Source of the DNA: an uncultured Lachnospiraceae bacterium
Lineage (GTDB): Bacteria > Bacillota > Clostridia > Lachnospirales > Lachnospiraceae
Assembly: GCA_902476265.1 (NCBI GenBank)
Contig: CABSCP010000022.1
Coordinates: 9,808-73,807, forward strand
DNA: 64,000 bases
Reading direction: 5' to 3'
The number at the start of each line of letters is the position of its first letter. The first letter of the stretch is position 1. The notes under the pieces are model-generated. The model searched no databases and was not told where the DNA came from. It saw only the letters and a program-made list of their open reading frames with translations. Made by a program: the position numbers and the translations under genes. Below, in pieces: positions 44,159 to 53,671 of this stretch.

Positions 44159-44757
44159 TCAGGACCATCATATTTGATATCGGGAACGTGCTGGCAGCCT
44201 TTGACTGGCATACTTTTTTCAAGGAACAGGGCTTTGGGGAAGAGATGATAAAACGGCTGGCAAATGCTACGGTAAAGAGTGAAGACTGGAAAGAATATGA
44301 CCGCGGCTGTGTTGACGATGAAGGGATGATACGGCTTTTCGTGGAGAACGATCCGGAAATCGAAACGGAAATCAGAAAGGCACTGGATGACTTCCATAAC
44401 CTGGTGACCCGTTATGACTATGCCATTCCCTGGATCAGAGAGCTGAAGGAAAAAGGGTACCAGGTGCTGGTGCTTTCCAATTTTTCCGATAAGGCCCTGA
44501 GGGAATGTTGGCATGCGCTGGACTTCCTCCCTTATGTGGACGGCGGAATCCTTTCTTTTCAGGATAAACTGATAAAGCCCATGCCGGAAATTTACCGCCT
44601 GCTTTTGGACCGTTATCATTTAAAAGCGGAGGAATGCGTATTTATGGACGATACGCAGCATAACGTGGATGCGGCAAATAAACTGGGCATTTCTGCTTTC
44701 CGCTTTGAAAATCAGGCGCAGGCGCGGGAAGAGCTGAAAAAGCTGGGAGTGGAATAA
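44155..44757 (+). CDS. HAD-superfamily hydrolase (subclass IA, YihX-like)
   Basis: The 200-residue phosphatase-like protein has motif I IIFDIGNVLAAFDW with Asp nucleophile at residue 8 (and Gly in place of the second Asp), motif II LVLSNFSD near residue 105, Lys in LIKPMPEIY and motif IV ECVFMDDTQHNVDAA near 162. The second Asp of D-x-D is replaced (D-I-G), as in YihX/epoxide-hydrolase-N-type HADs that include alpha-D-glucose-1-phosphate phosphatases. Hence sugar phosphate hydrolysis is possible. It overlaps lysR by ATGA. Confidence 0.86.
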   Translation: MIRTIIFDIGNVLAAFDWHTFFKEQGFGEEMIKRLANATVKSEDWKEYDRGCVDDEGMIRLFVENDPEIETEIRKALDDFHNLVTRYDYAIPWIRELKEKGYQVLVLSNFSDKALRECWHALDFLPYVDGGILSFQDKLIKPMPEIYRLLLDRYHLKAEECVFMDDTQHNVDAANKLGISAFRFENQAQAREELKKLGVE

Positions 44758-44760
44758 AGG

Positions 44761-45045
44761 TTATTTTGATTCCTCCTCAAGTTCCTGACGTGTATTCTCC
44801 TCCACATGGTCAGGCCCGCCCAGGTCGAAAGAAGCGATGGTGTGGCGGTCTTTCATTTTCCCATAGAGCCAGATATAGATCCACAGAAGGATGGGCAGGC
44901 CGATGGTAGCCACCAGACAGGAAGCGAACAGCCTCTGCCAGCCGTCAAAGTTGAGCAGCGCGCAGACCAGTGTGAAAACATAAAGTGCGACCAGAAGGAT
45001 CACACATAAAAGAGCGGCGATCTGTTTGGGGGATTTCTTTTTCAT
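44761..45045 (-). CDS. Small two-helix membrane protein
   Basis: The 94-residue protein has two transmembrane helices (about residues 11-32 and 42-62), a basic N-terminus (MKKKSPKQ) and an acidic cytoplasmic tail (GGPDHVEENTRQELEEESK). Such small proteins are widespread in Lachnospiraceae and have no known function. AAGGAG precedes the ATG on the minus strand. It converges with the HAD gene with a 3-bp gap. Confidence 0.7.
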   Translation of the reverse strand: MKKKSPKQIAALLCVILLVALYVFTLVCALLNFDGWQRLFASCLVATIGLPILLWIYIWLYGKMKDRHTIASFDLGGPDHVEENTRQELEEESK

Positions 45046-45201
45046 AAAAGTGCTCCTTACATGAAGTATTTGAAAACAGCATACCGCAAAGCAGGAGATT
45101 TTGCAAGACCGGGAGGCCGCCGGGCCGATAAAAAACAGGCGGTTTGATACGTGTTTCCGGTCAAAACAGCCGGCGAACCCGGTTGTTCACAGAAATTTCG
45201 C

Positions 45202-45230
45202 TTGCACATTTTTCTTCGCTAGGCTATAAT
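45202..45230 (+). promoter_or_regulatory. Sigma-A-type promoter of the SEC-C motif gene
   Basis: TTGCAC (45202-45207), 17 bp and TATAAT (45225-45230) lie about 95 bp before the gene. The rest of the 280-bp gap upstream holds no gene-like ORF. Confidence 0.82.
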
Positions 45231-45326
45231 GTCTCCAGATGCGGATAGGATTGGAAATTCCGCAGGGATTGCTTTTACAGCGAAAAAAGGGACAGGTTCC
45301 CGCAGAATAAAATTGAGGTGATTGAA

Positions 45327-45833
45327 ATGGCATTATTACAGCAGTGGAGAGATATGGCGTATGACCAGGAAGCGGACAAGCAGAAGCTTCAGCAGTTCTG
45401 GGCAGTTTATTTCGGAAAGGAAAAGGACATCTACGCACAGCTTTTGAAAGATCCCGATACCGTGGTAAAAGGGACCGTGAAAGAACTTGCGGATCGGTAT
45501 GGCATTGATGTGATGACCATGACCGGTTTCCTGGACGGAATCAATGACAGCCTGATAGAGCAAAATCCCATCGAAGAGATGGAAGAGGACACCGTTGTCA
45601 ATCTGGGCTTTGATAAGACGCTCCTTTATAAGAACATGGTAGCGGCAGAAGCTGACTGGCTCTACAACCTGGAAGAGTGGAACGAGATTTTCGATGAAGA
45701 GACGAGAAAAGAACTCTACAAAGAGCAGAAACGTTCTACCACCATCGTAAAAGATGCAAAAGTATATCCGAACGATCCCTGCCCCTGCGGCAGCGGCAAG
45801 AAATATAAAAAATGCTGTGGAAAAAATAAATAA
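45327..45833 (+). CDS. SEC-C motif protein, small cytoplasmic
   Basis: The 168-residue acidic protein ends in a classic SEC-C zinc motif: C-P-C-G-S-G-K-K-Y-K-K-C-C-G near residues 152-165. This motif binds zinc and is found at the C-terminus of SecA and in many proteins of unknown function. The N-terminal 140 residues are helical and resemble uncharacterised Lachnospiraceae proteins. I start at the ATG after GAGGTG; a GTG three codons upstream is also possible. A very strong terminator follows. Confidence 0.82.
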   Translation: MALLQQWRDMAYDQEADKQKLQQFWAVYFGKEKDIYAQLLKDPDTVVKGTVKELADRYGIDVMTMTGFLDGINDSLIEQNPIEEMEEDTVVNLGFDKTLLYKNMVAAEADWLYNLEEWNEIFDEETRKELYKEQKRSTTIVKDAKVYPNDPCPCGSGKKYKKCCGKNK

Positions 45834-45870
45834 AACGGATGCCCAAAACTGATATTCCGGCATTCGGACG

Positions 45871-45948
45871 GCAGAACGCACAAATACTGTTTCCTAAGCG
45901 CCTGGTGAGGCCGCAGAGGAAAGTGGTATTTGTGCGTTCTGCTTTTTT
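45871..45948 (+). terminator. Long-stem terminator after the SEC-C gene
   Basis: A perfect 17-bp stem (45871-45887 with 45926-45942) encloses an inner TTTCCT/AGGAAA hairpin and is followed by six T. It is one of the strongest terminators in the window. Confidence 0.92.
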
Positions 45949-46001
45949 ACGCCCAATCTTTTTTGCCCTTATCTTTTGCCCTTCTTTTCGCCCCCCAATT
46001 C

Positions 46002-46276
46002 CGAAGGAGAGGGGCCACATTTCTGACTGGGGGATCCCGCCGGGGGAAGGGGCGTTTCCGGTGACTTTTGCTGACCGCCCATGGAAATTCTTCCGCCGAT
46101 GGGACCTTTTTCGCCGGGAAATATGGGTTGTCTGAGCGAAGCGAGTTTCCCATATTTCCCGGCGGATAAAAAGGTCCCCCGGCGGTTAGAATTTCCGGGC
46201 GGACAGCGACGGAACCGGAAACGCCCCTTCCCCCGGCGGGGTGACACAGCCTGAAATGCGACCCCTCTCCCTCCTT
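46002..46276. repeat. Giant imperfect palindrome (about 275 bp) before the GH94 gene
   Basis: Two arms of about 125 bp are near reverse complements. The perfect inner part is GGGAAATATGGG (46116-46127) with CCCATATTTCCC (46149-46160), around a 21-base centre containing GAGCGAAGCGAG. Pairing then continues outward through GGGACCTTTTTCGCCGG/CCGGCGGATAAAAAGGTCCC, GGCGTTTCCGG/CCGGAAACGCC and CCGCCGGGGGAAGG, to AAGGAGAGGGG/CCCCTCTCCCTCCTT at the ends. It fills most of the 590-bp gap from 45834 to 46423. No credible gene lies inside. Candidates are a MITE-like or REP-like element, or a large regulatory hairpin. Confidence 0.88.
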
Positions 46277-46423
46277 ACACAGAAGGACAATTTTGGTCAA
46301 ATATTAACACAAATGTCTATAGCAAAAAGAATGGTCCTCCCTTATAATGAAATTACCATTAGGGCGACCATGAACCGAGAGAAATGGCGCGCAAATGAAA
46401 GAAGTCAGGGAGGACGCAAACCA

Positions 46424-48817
46424 ATGCAATACGGACATTTCGACAATGAAAACCGTGAATATGTGATCGACAGGGTGGATCTGCCCACATCCTGGACCAA
46501 TTATATCGGCCTCAAGAATATGTGTGCCGTGGTCAATCACACAGCGGGCGGCTACATGTTTTACAAATCACCCGAATACCACAGGGTAACCCGTTTCCGG
46601 GCAAATGCAGTGCCCATGGACCGGCCGGGACATTATGTGTATATCAGGGATAATGACAGCAGTGATTACTGGAGCGTATCCTGGCAGCCTGTAGGCAAAC
46701 CCCTTGACCAGGCGAAATACACCTGCCGCCACGGCATGTCCTACACGACATATGAATGTGATTACAGCAAAATTAAATCCAGCCAGACACTGGTGATCCC
46801 CATGGACGACCCGGTGGAACTGTGGGATGTGAAGATTAAGAATGAAGATGACAAGCCCAGGAACCTGAGCGTGTTTTCCTACTGTGAATTTTCTTTCCAT
46901 CATATTATGATCGACAACCAGAACTTCCAGATGAGCCTTTACTGCGCGGGATCTTCCTACGAAGACGGCATCATCGAAGAAGATCTTTTTTATGAAGAAT
47001 TCGGATTCCAGTATTTTACCGGTAACTTTGAACCGGACGGCTTTGACTGCTTAAGGGACAGCTTCCTTGGCGCATATCATACGGAAGACAATCCGGCAGC
47101 GGTGGAAAAGGGACAGTGCAGCGGTTCTTTTGAACTGGGCAACAATCACTGCGGTTCCTTACAGAAGAATATCACTCTGGCGCCCGGCGAAGAAATCCGT
47201 CTGGTATTCATGCTGGGAGAAGGCAACCGGGAAGCCGGACGCAAAATGCGCGCAAAATACAGTGACACAGCAGCAGTGGATGAAGTATATGCGCAGCTGA
47301 AAGCTTACTGGAACGATAAATTTGACAAACTCCAGATTCATACCCCCAATGAGGGCATGAACACTTTGATCAATACGTGGACCCTGTATCAGTCCGAAAT
47401 CAACGTTATGTTCTCCCGCTTTGCTTCGTTCATCGAAGTGGGCGGAAGAACAGGCTTAGGTTACAGGGATACCGCGCAGGATGCCATGACGATTCCTCAC
47501 TCCAATCCGGCGAAATGCAGGCAGAGGCTGGAAGAACTTCTGAGAGGACTGGTATCCAAAGGCTACGGACTGCATTTATTCCAGCCGGAGTGGTTTCTGC
47601 CGGATAACGAGGTCAAACCTTTCAAATCCCCGACGGTCGTCCCAACGCCGAATAAAGACGACATGATCCATGGCCTCGATGATGCCTGCTCCGATGATGC
47701 TCTCTGGCTGGTGTCCTCCTTAGTGGAATATGTGAAGGAGACAGGAGAGTTTGATTTTATCGATGAAGTGATCACTTATGCGGACGGCGGAGAAGGCACT
47801 GTTTATGAACATATGAAGAAGATTCTTGACTTCTCCACGGAAATGGTGGGTGCAACCGGCATCTGTAAAGGCCTGCGTGCGGACTGGAACGACTGCTTGA
47901 ACTTAGGCGGCGGCGAGAGCGCGATGGTGTCCTTCCTGCATTACTGGGCGCTGAACAACTTTATTGAACTGGCACAGTATTTGGGAAGACAGGAAGATGC
48001 AGCAAAATATACAGCAGTTGCAAAGAAGGTAAAGGAAGTCTGTGACACCCAGCTTTGGGACGGCGAATGGTATATCCGCGGCATCACAAAGAACGGAAGA
48101 AAGATCGGCACGCAGCAGGATAAGGAAGGGAAGGTTCATCTGGAATCCAACTCCTGGGCGGTGCTTTCCGGCGCGGCGGATCCTGAAAAAGGCAGGAAAG
48201 CCATGGACAGTGTGGATAAATACCTGTATACCCCTTACGGAATCATGTTAAATGCTCCATCCTACACGGTTCCCGATGATGATATCGGCTTTGTGACAAG
48301 AGTTTATCCCGGACTGAAGGAAAACGGTTCTATTTTCTCCCATCCCAATCCCTGGGCGTGGGCGGCAGAATGTGTGCTGGGACGGGGAGACCGTGCGATG
48401 AAATATTATGACGCCCTGTGTCCTTACTGGCAGAATGACAAGATCGAGATCAGACAGGCAGAGCCTTATTCCTACTGCCAGTTCATCTCCGGTGTGGATC
48501 ACAGCAAATTTGGCTGTGCACATCATCCCTTTATGACAGGCTCCGGCGGATGGTCCTATTTTTCCGCCACCAGATACATGCTGGGAATGCGGCCGCAGTT
48601 TGATCATCTGCTGATCGATCCCTGTGTGCCCGCAGACTGGAAAGAATTTTCCATGAGCCGTGAATGGCGAGGTGCAAAATTCGAAATCGAAGTGATCAAT
48701 CCTGACGGCGTAATGAAAGGCGTGAAGGAACTCTGGCTGGACGGTGAAAAGACAGAACGAATTCCGGTGCAGTCGGTCGGAAGCAAACATACGGTGAAAG
48801 TGGTAATGGGAAACTGA
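46424..48817 (+). CDS. Glycoside phosphorylase GH94, cellobiose phosphorylase type
   Basis: The 797-residue enzyme uses phosphate to split a beta-linked disaccharide, releasing glucose 1-phosphate. The N-terminal beta-sandwich is followed by an (alpha/alpha)6 barrel with the catalytic Asp490 in ADWNDCLN and the GH94 phosphate-site region CAHHPFMTGSGGWSY. The length and the start MQYGHFDNENREYVI resemble cellobiose phosphorylases. I use the ATG at 46424 (GGGAGG upstream); the ORF runs 61 codons further up into the palindrome without support. A TATAAT lies at 46343-46348. Chitobiose or laminaribiose specificity is not excluded. phosphoglucomutase follows. Confidence 0.9.
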   Translation: MQYGHFDNENREYVIDRVDLPTSWTNYIGLKNMCAVVNHTAGGYMFYKSPEYHRVTRFRANAVPMDRPGHYVYIRDNDSSDYWSVSWQPVGKPLDQAKYTCRHGMSYTTYECDYSKIKSSQTLVIPMDDPVELWDVKIKNEDDKPRNLSVFSYCEFSFHHIMIDNQNFQMSLYCAGSSYEDGIIEEDLFYEEFGFQYFTGNFEPDGFDCLRDSFLGAYHTEDNPAAVEKGQCSGSFELGNNHCGSLQKNITLAPGEEIRLVFMLGEGNREAGRKMRAKYSDTAAVDEVYAQLKAYWNDKFDKLQIHTPNEGMNTLINTWTLYQSEINVMFSRFASFIEVGGRTGLGYRDTAQDAMTIPHSNPAKCRQRLEELLRGLVSKGYGLHLFQPEWFLPDNEVKPFKSPTVVPTPNKDDMIHGLDDACSDDALWLVSSLVEYVKETGEFDFIDEVITYADGGEGTVYEHMKKILDFSTEMVGATGICKGLRADWNDCLNLGGGESAMVSFLHYWALNNFIELAQYLGRQEDAAKYTAVAKKVKEVCDTQLWDGEWYIRGITKNGRKIGTQQDKEGKVHLESNSWAVLSGAADPEKGRKAMDSVDKYLYTPYGIMLNAPSYTVPDDDIGFVTRVYPGLKENGSIFSHPNPWAWAAECVLGRGDRAMKYYDALCPYWQNDKIEIRQAEPYSYCQFISGVDHSKFGCAHHPFMTGSGGWSYFSATRYMLGMRPQFDHLLIDPCVPADWKEFSMSREWRGAKFEIEVINPDGVMKGVKELWLDGEKTERIPVQSVGSKHTVKVVMGN

Positions 48818-48842
48818 TTCCTACTTGAAACAGGAGGTTAGA

Positions 48843-50258
48843 ATGATTAAATTTGGTACAGGCGGCTGGAGAGCCGTGATCGGTGATGATTTTACAAAAG
48901 CGAACATCCAGCTTCTGACAAAAGCGCTGTGTGTCAAGATGAAGCAGGAAGGTGTTGCAGATAAAGGCGTTGTGCTGGGGTATGACAGACGTTTCCTGGC
49001 AAAAGAAGCGATGCAGTGGGCAGGACAGGTATTTGCAGCGGAAGGGATCCGGGCATTTTTGGTCAATAAATCCTCACCCACACCCCTGGTTATGTTTTAT
49101 GTGATGAAGCATGACCTGCCTTACGGCATGATGATTACAGCCAGCCATAACCCGGCGATCTATAACGGAATCAAGGTGTTTACTGCCGGCGGCAGGGATG
49201 CGGACGAAGAGCAGACCCGCCAGATCGAAGAGATCATCGGCACACTCTCCCCGGAAGAAGTACAGGCCATGGACTATGACAAGGCCAAAAAAGAAGGCCT
49301 GATTCGGGAAATTTATCCGTTGAATGAATATCTGGACAATATAATCGATGCAGTGGACATGAAGGCGATTCGTGACGCCGGGCTGAAAGTAGCCCTGGAT
49401 CCCATGTACGGTGTCAGCGAAACATCCTTAAAGACCATCCTTTTGACCGCCAGATGTGAAGTGGAAACCATCCATGAAAGACACGATACGCTGTTTGGCG
49501 GTAAGCTGCCGGCTCCGAACGCATCCACCTTACGCCCGCTGCAGAACTTTGTGCTGGATGCTCATTGTGATATCGGGATTGCGACCGACGGCGACGCGGA
49601 CCGGCTGGGAGTCATCGATGATACCGGCCGCTTCCTGCATCCCAACGATATCCTCGTACTGCTGTACTATTATCTTGTAAAATATAAGGGCTGGAGAGGC
49701 CCTGTGGTCCGCAATATCTGCACCACCCACATGCTGGATAAGGTTGCGGAGAAATTCGGAGAAAAATGTTATGAGGTTCCTGTCGGATTCAAACATATTT
49801 CCGCGAAAATGAACGAGACCGACGCGGTGATCGGCGGCGAGTCTTCCGGCGGTCTGACGGTAAGAGGCCATATCAAAGGAAAAGACGGCGTGTATGCAGC
49901 ATCTCTTCTGGTGGAAATGATCGCTGTCACAGGTAAAAAGCTTTCTGAAATTTATAAAGATATCCAGAATGAATGCGGGACCATCTTCATGGAAGAGCGG
50001 GACTACAAATTCACACAGGAAAAGAAGGTGGAAGTGCACAAAGTGCTCATGGAAGACAAGAAGATTCCGGAGCTTCCTTTTGAAATCGACCATGTTTCTT
50101 ATCTGGACGGCAGTAAGGTTTACTTTAAGAATGGCGGCTGGGTGGTTGCCAGGTTCTCCGGTACGGAACCGTTGATCCGTATTTTCTGTGAAATGCCTAC
50201 GGCCGATGAAGCCAGAACTGTAAGTGAAATCTATGAAGAATTTCTGGATCTGAAATAA
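48843..50258 (+). CDS. Phosphoglucomutase/phosphomannomutase family
   Basis: The 471-residue alpha-D-phosphohexomutase interconverts glucose 1-phosphate and glucose 6-phosphate. The active-site phosphoserine lies in MMITASHNPAIYNGIK near residue 100. The metal loop DGDADRLG is near residue 246, the sugar loop GGESSGGL near residue 335 and the phosphate loop RFSGTEPLIRI at the C-terminus. AGGAGG stands before the ATG, 25 bp after the phosphorylase stop. Coupling to GH94 makes metabolic sense, because it converts the released glucose 1-phosphate into a glycolytic intermediate. Confidence 0.95.
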   Translation: MIKFGTGGWRAVIGDDFTKANIQLLTKALCVKMKQEGVADKGVVLGYDRRFLAKEAMQWAGQVFAAEGIRAFLVNKSSPTPLVMFYVMKHDLPYGMMITASHNPAIYNGIKVFTAGGRDADEEQTRQIEEIIGTLSPEEVQAMDYDKAKKEGLIREIYPLNEYLDNIIDAVDMKAIRDAGLKVALDPMYGVSETSLKTILLTARCEVETIHERHDTLFGGKLPAPNASTLRPLQNFVLDAHCDIGIATDGDADRLGVIDDTGRFLHPNDILVLLYYYLVKYKGWRGPVVRNICTTHMLDKVAEKFGEKCYEVPVGFKHISAKMNETDAVIGGESSGGLTVRGHIKGKDGVYAASLLVEMIAVTGKKLSEIYKDIQNECGTIFMEERDYKFTQEKKVEVHKVLMEDKKIPELPFEIDHVSYLDGSKVYFKNGGWVVARFSGTEPLIRIFCEMPTADEARTVSEIYEEFLDLK

Positions 50259-50330
50259 AGAATGGAAGAAAGGGTTGCGGATAGCGATCCTTTCTTTTTC
50301 GTACTTATTACCGGCGTTAAGGGGGGCACT

Positions 50331-52112
50331 ATGAATCAGAAAAATAAGGAATCCTTTCATAATTTTTGGAAAATGTTCCAGCCGTCAAAGGATGGGAAAC
50401 CCAACCGGCTCAGTGTCAGCGTGCTGCGGCTGCTCATATTGGGGTGGCTTTTGCCGCTCACGGTGATGAGCATTGCCGTATTTTATATCGTATCCCATCA
50501 GATGGAGAAACAGACGAGGGAAACGGCCCAGGAATCCATGGCGGCGGCCGTGGATATTTGTGAAGTGCGTTTAAAGGCCAGTATTCTGGCATCCAGAAAC
50601 GCATCCTACATACCGACTATCAAGAAGAGCTGGAAAACATATCAGTTGGACGGAAACAGTCAGAAGCTGTATGAAGGCGTTTATGATTTTATTTCTCAGA
50701 TGTATAAATATGATGAGGATTTTTTGAGCACTATCGTCTATTTCACAGAGGATCCGGAAACACTCTATTATATTTACAGCAGCATCGCGGATTCCGATTA
50801 TGACAGCGTGCGCTATTACCGGGAGCAGGGGCGCAGCGAGGTGACGGAACTGGCGGAAAGCATAGATACCGGGATCGGGTTCATCAATCTGGACGATCAC
50901 TTATATATGGTCAGAAATATTATGGACAAGAATTTTAAGCCTCTTGCGGTGATCATCATGGAACTGGATAAAAAAGTGATTTTCCAGAGCCTGAAAGGCA
51001 TCGGCTGGTATGAGGATGCCTGTGTATTTGTGGACGGAAACTGCATTTACAGAGGGAAAGGCGATGCTGTAAATGTGATGGACGAGCTTGAAAATAAGAA
51101 TAACAGGAACACAATTTATCAGGAGAGCGGCAATTATGCCCTCGTTTATAGGCGCAGGCAGATGGAAGGCCACAGAGTGGAATATCTGGTACAGCTGGAT
51201 TACGGTTCTATCTTTTACGAGAGAAACTCCATGCTCCTCATGCTTTTGCTCATGCTTCTGTTCACCATTCCGCTGGTGGGGATCATTTTCCGCTTCTTAT
51301 ATAAGAATGTAAACGCGCCCGTAAAACGTCTTGTGGCGGCGGCAGAGGAGATCGAAAAGGGGAAATTCGGCTATCAGATTGAAGGAAAAGAAAACAGTGA
51401 AGAATTTGCGTATGTGTGCAGTGCGTTTAACAGCATGTCCGAAAAGCTTAAGACACAGTTTGAGCAGATTTATCTGGAAGAGCTGGCCTTAAAGGATGCG
51501 GATATCAAAGCGCTGCAGTCCCAGATCAATCCCCATTTTTTGAATAACACCCTGGAAATCATCAACTGGGAAGCCCGCATGAACGGAAACGACAAGGTGA
51601 GCAGCATGATTGAGGCCCTGTCCACCATGCTGGAGGCTACGTTAAACCGGAAAAAGCAGCCCATGATCCCTCTGTCGGAGGAACTGGAATATGTGGATGC
51701 CTACTGCTATATCATCAAACAGCGTTTTGGAGATAAATTACAGTTTGAAAAGAGGATTGACCAGACGCTGCTGCGGGAGGAAGTGCCCCGACTGATCATC
51801 CAGCCCATTATCGAAAATGCGGTGGAACACGGTCTGGCAGGCAGACAGGGGAAAATTCGGATCCGGATATACAGCGAGTGGGATAAGCTCAGGATCGAAG
51901 TGATCAATGACGGCGTGCTTACGGAAAAAGATAGGCTGCGCATCGAAATGCTGCTGGGAGAAAAGAACGATACGGAACGATCCGTCAGCCTTGGAATCTG
52001 CAACGTTAACAAACGATTGAAGATCATTTACGGGCCGGACTGCGGATTGACTATCAGAAGTGACAAAGACGGTTGTACAGTGAGCACAATTACAGTCAAA
52101 CTGCATAAATGA
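50331..52112 (+). CDS. YesM/LytS-type sensor histidine kinase
   Basis: The 593-residue membrane kinase has helices near residues 30-53 and 295-318 flanking an extracellular Cache-like domain. A HAMP domain (about 320-370), the His_kinase motif SQINPHFLNNTLEIINW with phosphorylated His402 and a C-terminal HATPase (QPIIENAVEHGL) follow. I start at the ATG after GGGGGG; the ORF extends 23 codons upstream but lacks a ribosome site. Its partner is probably the AraC-type response regulator at 55678, after three ABC transporter genes. Such systems sense extracellular sugars and switch on the neighbouring transporter. Confidence 0.92.
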   Translation: MNQKNKESFHNFWKMFQPSKDGKPNRLSVSVLRLLILGWLLPLTVMSIAVFYIVSHQMEKQTRETAQESMAAAVDICEVRLKASILASRNASYIPTIKKSWKTYQLDGNSQKLYEGVYDFISQMYKYDEDFLSTIVYFTEDPETLYYIYSSIADSDYDSVRYYREQGRSEVTELAESIDTGIGFINLDDHLYMVRNIMDKNFKPLAVIIMELDKKVIFQSLKGIGWYEDACVFVDGNCIYRGKGDAVNVMDELENKNNRNTIYQESGNYALVYRRRQMEGHRVEYLVQLDYGSIFYERNSMLLMLLLMLLFTIPLVGIIFRFLYKNVNAPVKRLVAAAEEIEKGKFGYQIEGKENSEEFAYVCSAFNSMSEKLKTQFEQIYLEELALKDADIKALQSQINPHFLNNTLEIINWEARMNGNDKVSSMIEALSTMLEATLNRKKQPMIPLSEELEYVDAYCYIIKQRFGDKLQFEKRIDQTLLREEVPRLIIQPIIENAVEHGLAGRQGKIRIRIYSEWDKLRIEVINDGVLTEKDRLRIEMLLGEKNDTERSVSLGICNVNKRLKIIYGPDCGLTIRSDKDGCTVSTITVKLHK

Positions 52113-52186
52113 GGTGAACAATAAAAGACAAATAATAGCAACACCAATCATTCAGTTTTGCCGCCCTTTGTTATATTATAATCTCA

Positions 52187-52202
52187 GATGAAATGATTCA
52201 TC
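52187..52202. promoter_or_regulatory. Inverted repeat GATGAA-N4-TTCATC upstream of the binding-protein gene
   Basis: A perfect 6-bp inverted repeat with a 4-bp spacer lies just downstream of a TATAAT (52177-52182 region) and 30 bp before the ATG. A second overlapping ATGAT/ATCAT repeat follows. The -35 region is weak, in keeping with an activator or repressor binding here. Which regulator binds is not shown. Confidence 0.42.
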
Positions 52203-52231
52203 ACTAATCATTTAAAGGGAGGTTTTCTTAC

Positions 52232-53638
52232 ATGAAGAAAAAAGTATTAGCAATGGTTTTGGCATGCACAATGGTTGGTTCTCTTGCAGCCTGCGGGAAC
52301 AGTCCCGCACCGGCAGCTACCACACCCGCTGAAACAACACCCGCGGCAACAACAGCTGATGACGCTGCAGCAGCGCCGGCAGAGACAACAGAAGCTGCTC
52401 CTGCAACCCTGAGCGTGAAGGACATCAAAGTTCCCGAAGGCACAGAACTGAACATCACCACAACATTCTCCGGTGAAGAGTCCAACGTACAGGAATATCA
52501 GGATGCGGTTCAGGCATGGATGGACAAGACAGGCTGTACTGTTAACGATTCTTCCGCAACAGCAGACGAAGCTTTCAAAGCACGTGTTATTTCCGACTTT
52601 GAAACAGGCGCAGAACCCGACGTACTGTTCTACTTCAACGGCAACGACTCCAATCCTTTCGTTGAGGCCGGCAAGGTGGTTTCCATCGATGAGATCAGAA
52701 CTGTATATCCCGACTATGCGGACAACATGAAGGACACCATGCTTTCTGCAACAGCGTCTCCCGCTGACGGCGTTTCCTATTCCGTACCTTTCTACGGCTA
52801 CTGGGAAGGCATGTTCGTTAACAAAGAAGTTTGTGAAGCTGCCGGCGTAGAGATCCCCGGTGCAAACACAACCTGGGCTGAGTTCCTTGATATCTGCCAG
52901 AAGATTAAAGATGCCGGTTATACACCCATCGCTGCATCCCTGGCAAAAGAGCCTCACTACTGGTTCGAGTTCGCAATCTACAACCATGACACACCGGAAA
53001 CCCACACAGCAGTTCCTGCGGCAGCAGATGATGAAGTCGCAAAAGCATGGGCAGCAGGCCTGGCAGACATTAAAGAGCTATTTGAAAAAGGTTATTTATC
53101 CGAGAACACAAATACCGCAGAAGCATCTGAAGTATTCCAGAACTTCATCGACGGCAAATGTGCATTCTATGTAGACGGTTCCTGGAAATGCGGCGGTATC
53201 GCTGATTCCACAGATAACATCGATAACTTCACCGTTACATATGTTCCCGGCGCTAACCAGCGTAAAACTACCGATATCATCGGCGGACTTTCTTCCGGCT
53301 GGTATATCTCCAAGAAGGCATGGGCAGACGAAGCGAAGCGCGCAGCAGCTGTAGATTTCATCACTGACATCACATCTGATGAGAGCGTATCTCTGTTCGC
53401 AGGCGTTGCAGCTACAGGCTTAAAGAATGGCGTTACTATTGACGAAAGCACACTGAACAAAGTTCAGATTGATTCCCTGACCATGACAGCAGGCGCTACA
53501 GCAGTTGCTGGCGCAGCGCAGGATCTGCTTTCTCAGGATCAGAGAGCTCCTATCTTTGACCATATGCCTGAAATCGTTACAGGTAGTGTTGCTATTGAAG
53601 ATGCAATTCAGCAGGTTATCGACAACATGGCTGAATAA
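52232..53638 (+). CDS. Sugar ABC transporter substrate-binding lipoprotein (second locus)
   Basis: The 468-residue protein has a lipoprotein signal peptide with lipobox LAAC (Cys near residue 21) and a 35-residue linker of Ala, Thr and Pro repeats. The mature domain resembles family 1 solute-binding proteins, with DVLFYFNGNDSNPFVEAGKV and FYVDGSWKCGGI. GGGAGG precedes the ATG. Codon choice is strongly biased toward GCA, ACA and optimal codons compared with its neighbours, suggesting very high expression. A hairpin follows, then the permeases. Confidence 0.93.
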   Translation: MKKKVLAMVLACTMVGSLAACGNSPAPAATTPAETTPAATTADDAAAAPAETTEAAPATLSVKDIKVPEGTELNITTTFSGEESNVQEYQDAVQAWMDKTGCTVNDSSATADEAFKARVISDFETGAEPDVLFYFNGNDSNPFVEAGKVVSIDEIRTVYPDYADNMKDTMLSATASPADGVSYSVPFYGYWEGMFVNKEVCEAAGVEIPGANTTWAEFLDICQKIKDAGYTPIAASLAKEPHYWFEFAIYNHDTPETHTAVPAAADDEVAKAWAAGLADIKELFEKGYLSENTNTAEASEVFQNFIDGKCAFYVDGSWKCGGIADSTDNIDNFTVTYVPGANQRKTTDIIGGLSSGWYISKKAWADEAKRAAAVDFITDITSDESVSLFAGVAATGLKNGVTIDESTLNKVQIDSLTMTAGATAVAGAAQDLLSQDQRAPIFDHMPEIVTGSVAIEDAIQQVIDNMAE

Positions 53639-53671
53639 ACCGTACTTGAATTTGCAAGGCGGTAACAAATT

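Noticed and set aside
45839..46300. Several open frames on both strands in the 45.8-46.3 kb gap
   Set aside because: They lie inside a terminator and the large palindrome, mirror each other on the two strands because of the inverted repeat, and encode low-complexity Pro/Arg-rich peptides.
46241..46423. 61-residue N-terminal extension of the GH94 enzyme
   Set aside because: It starts in the palindrome arm and lacks a ribosome site; GH94 proteins align from 46424.
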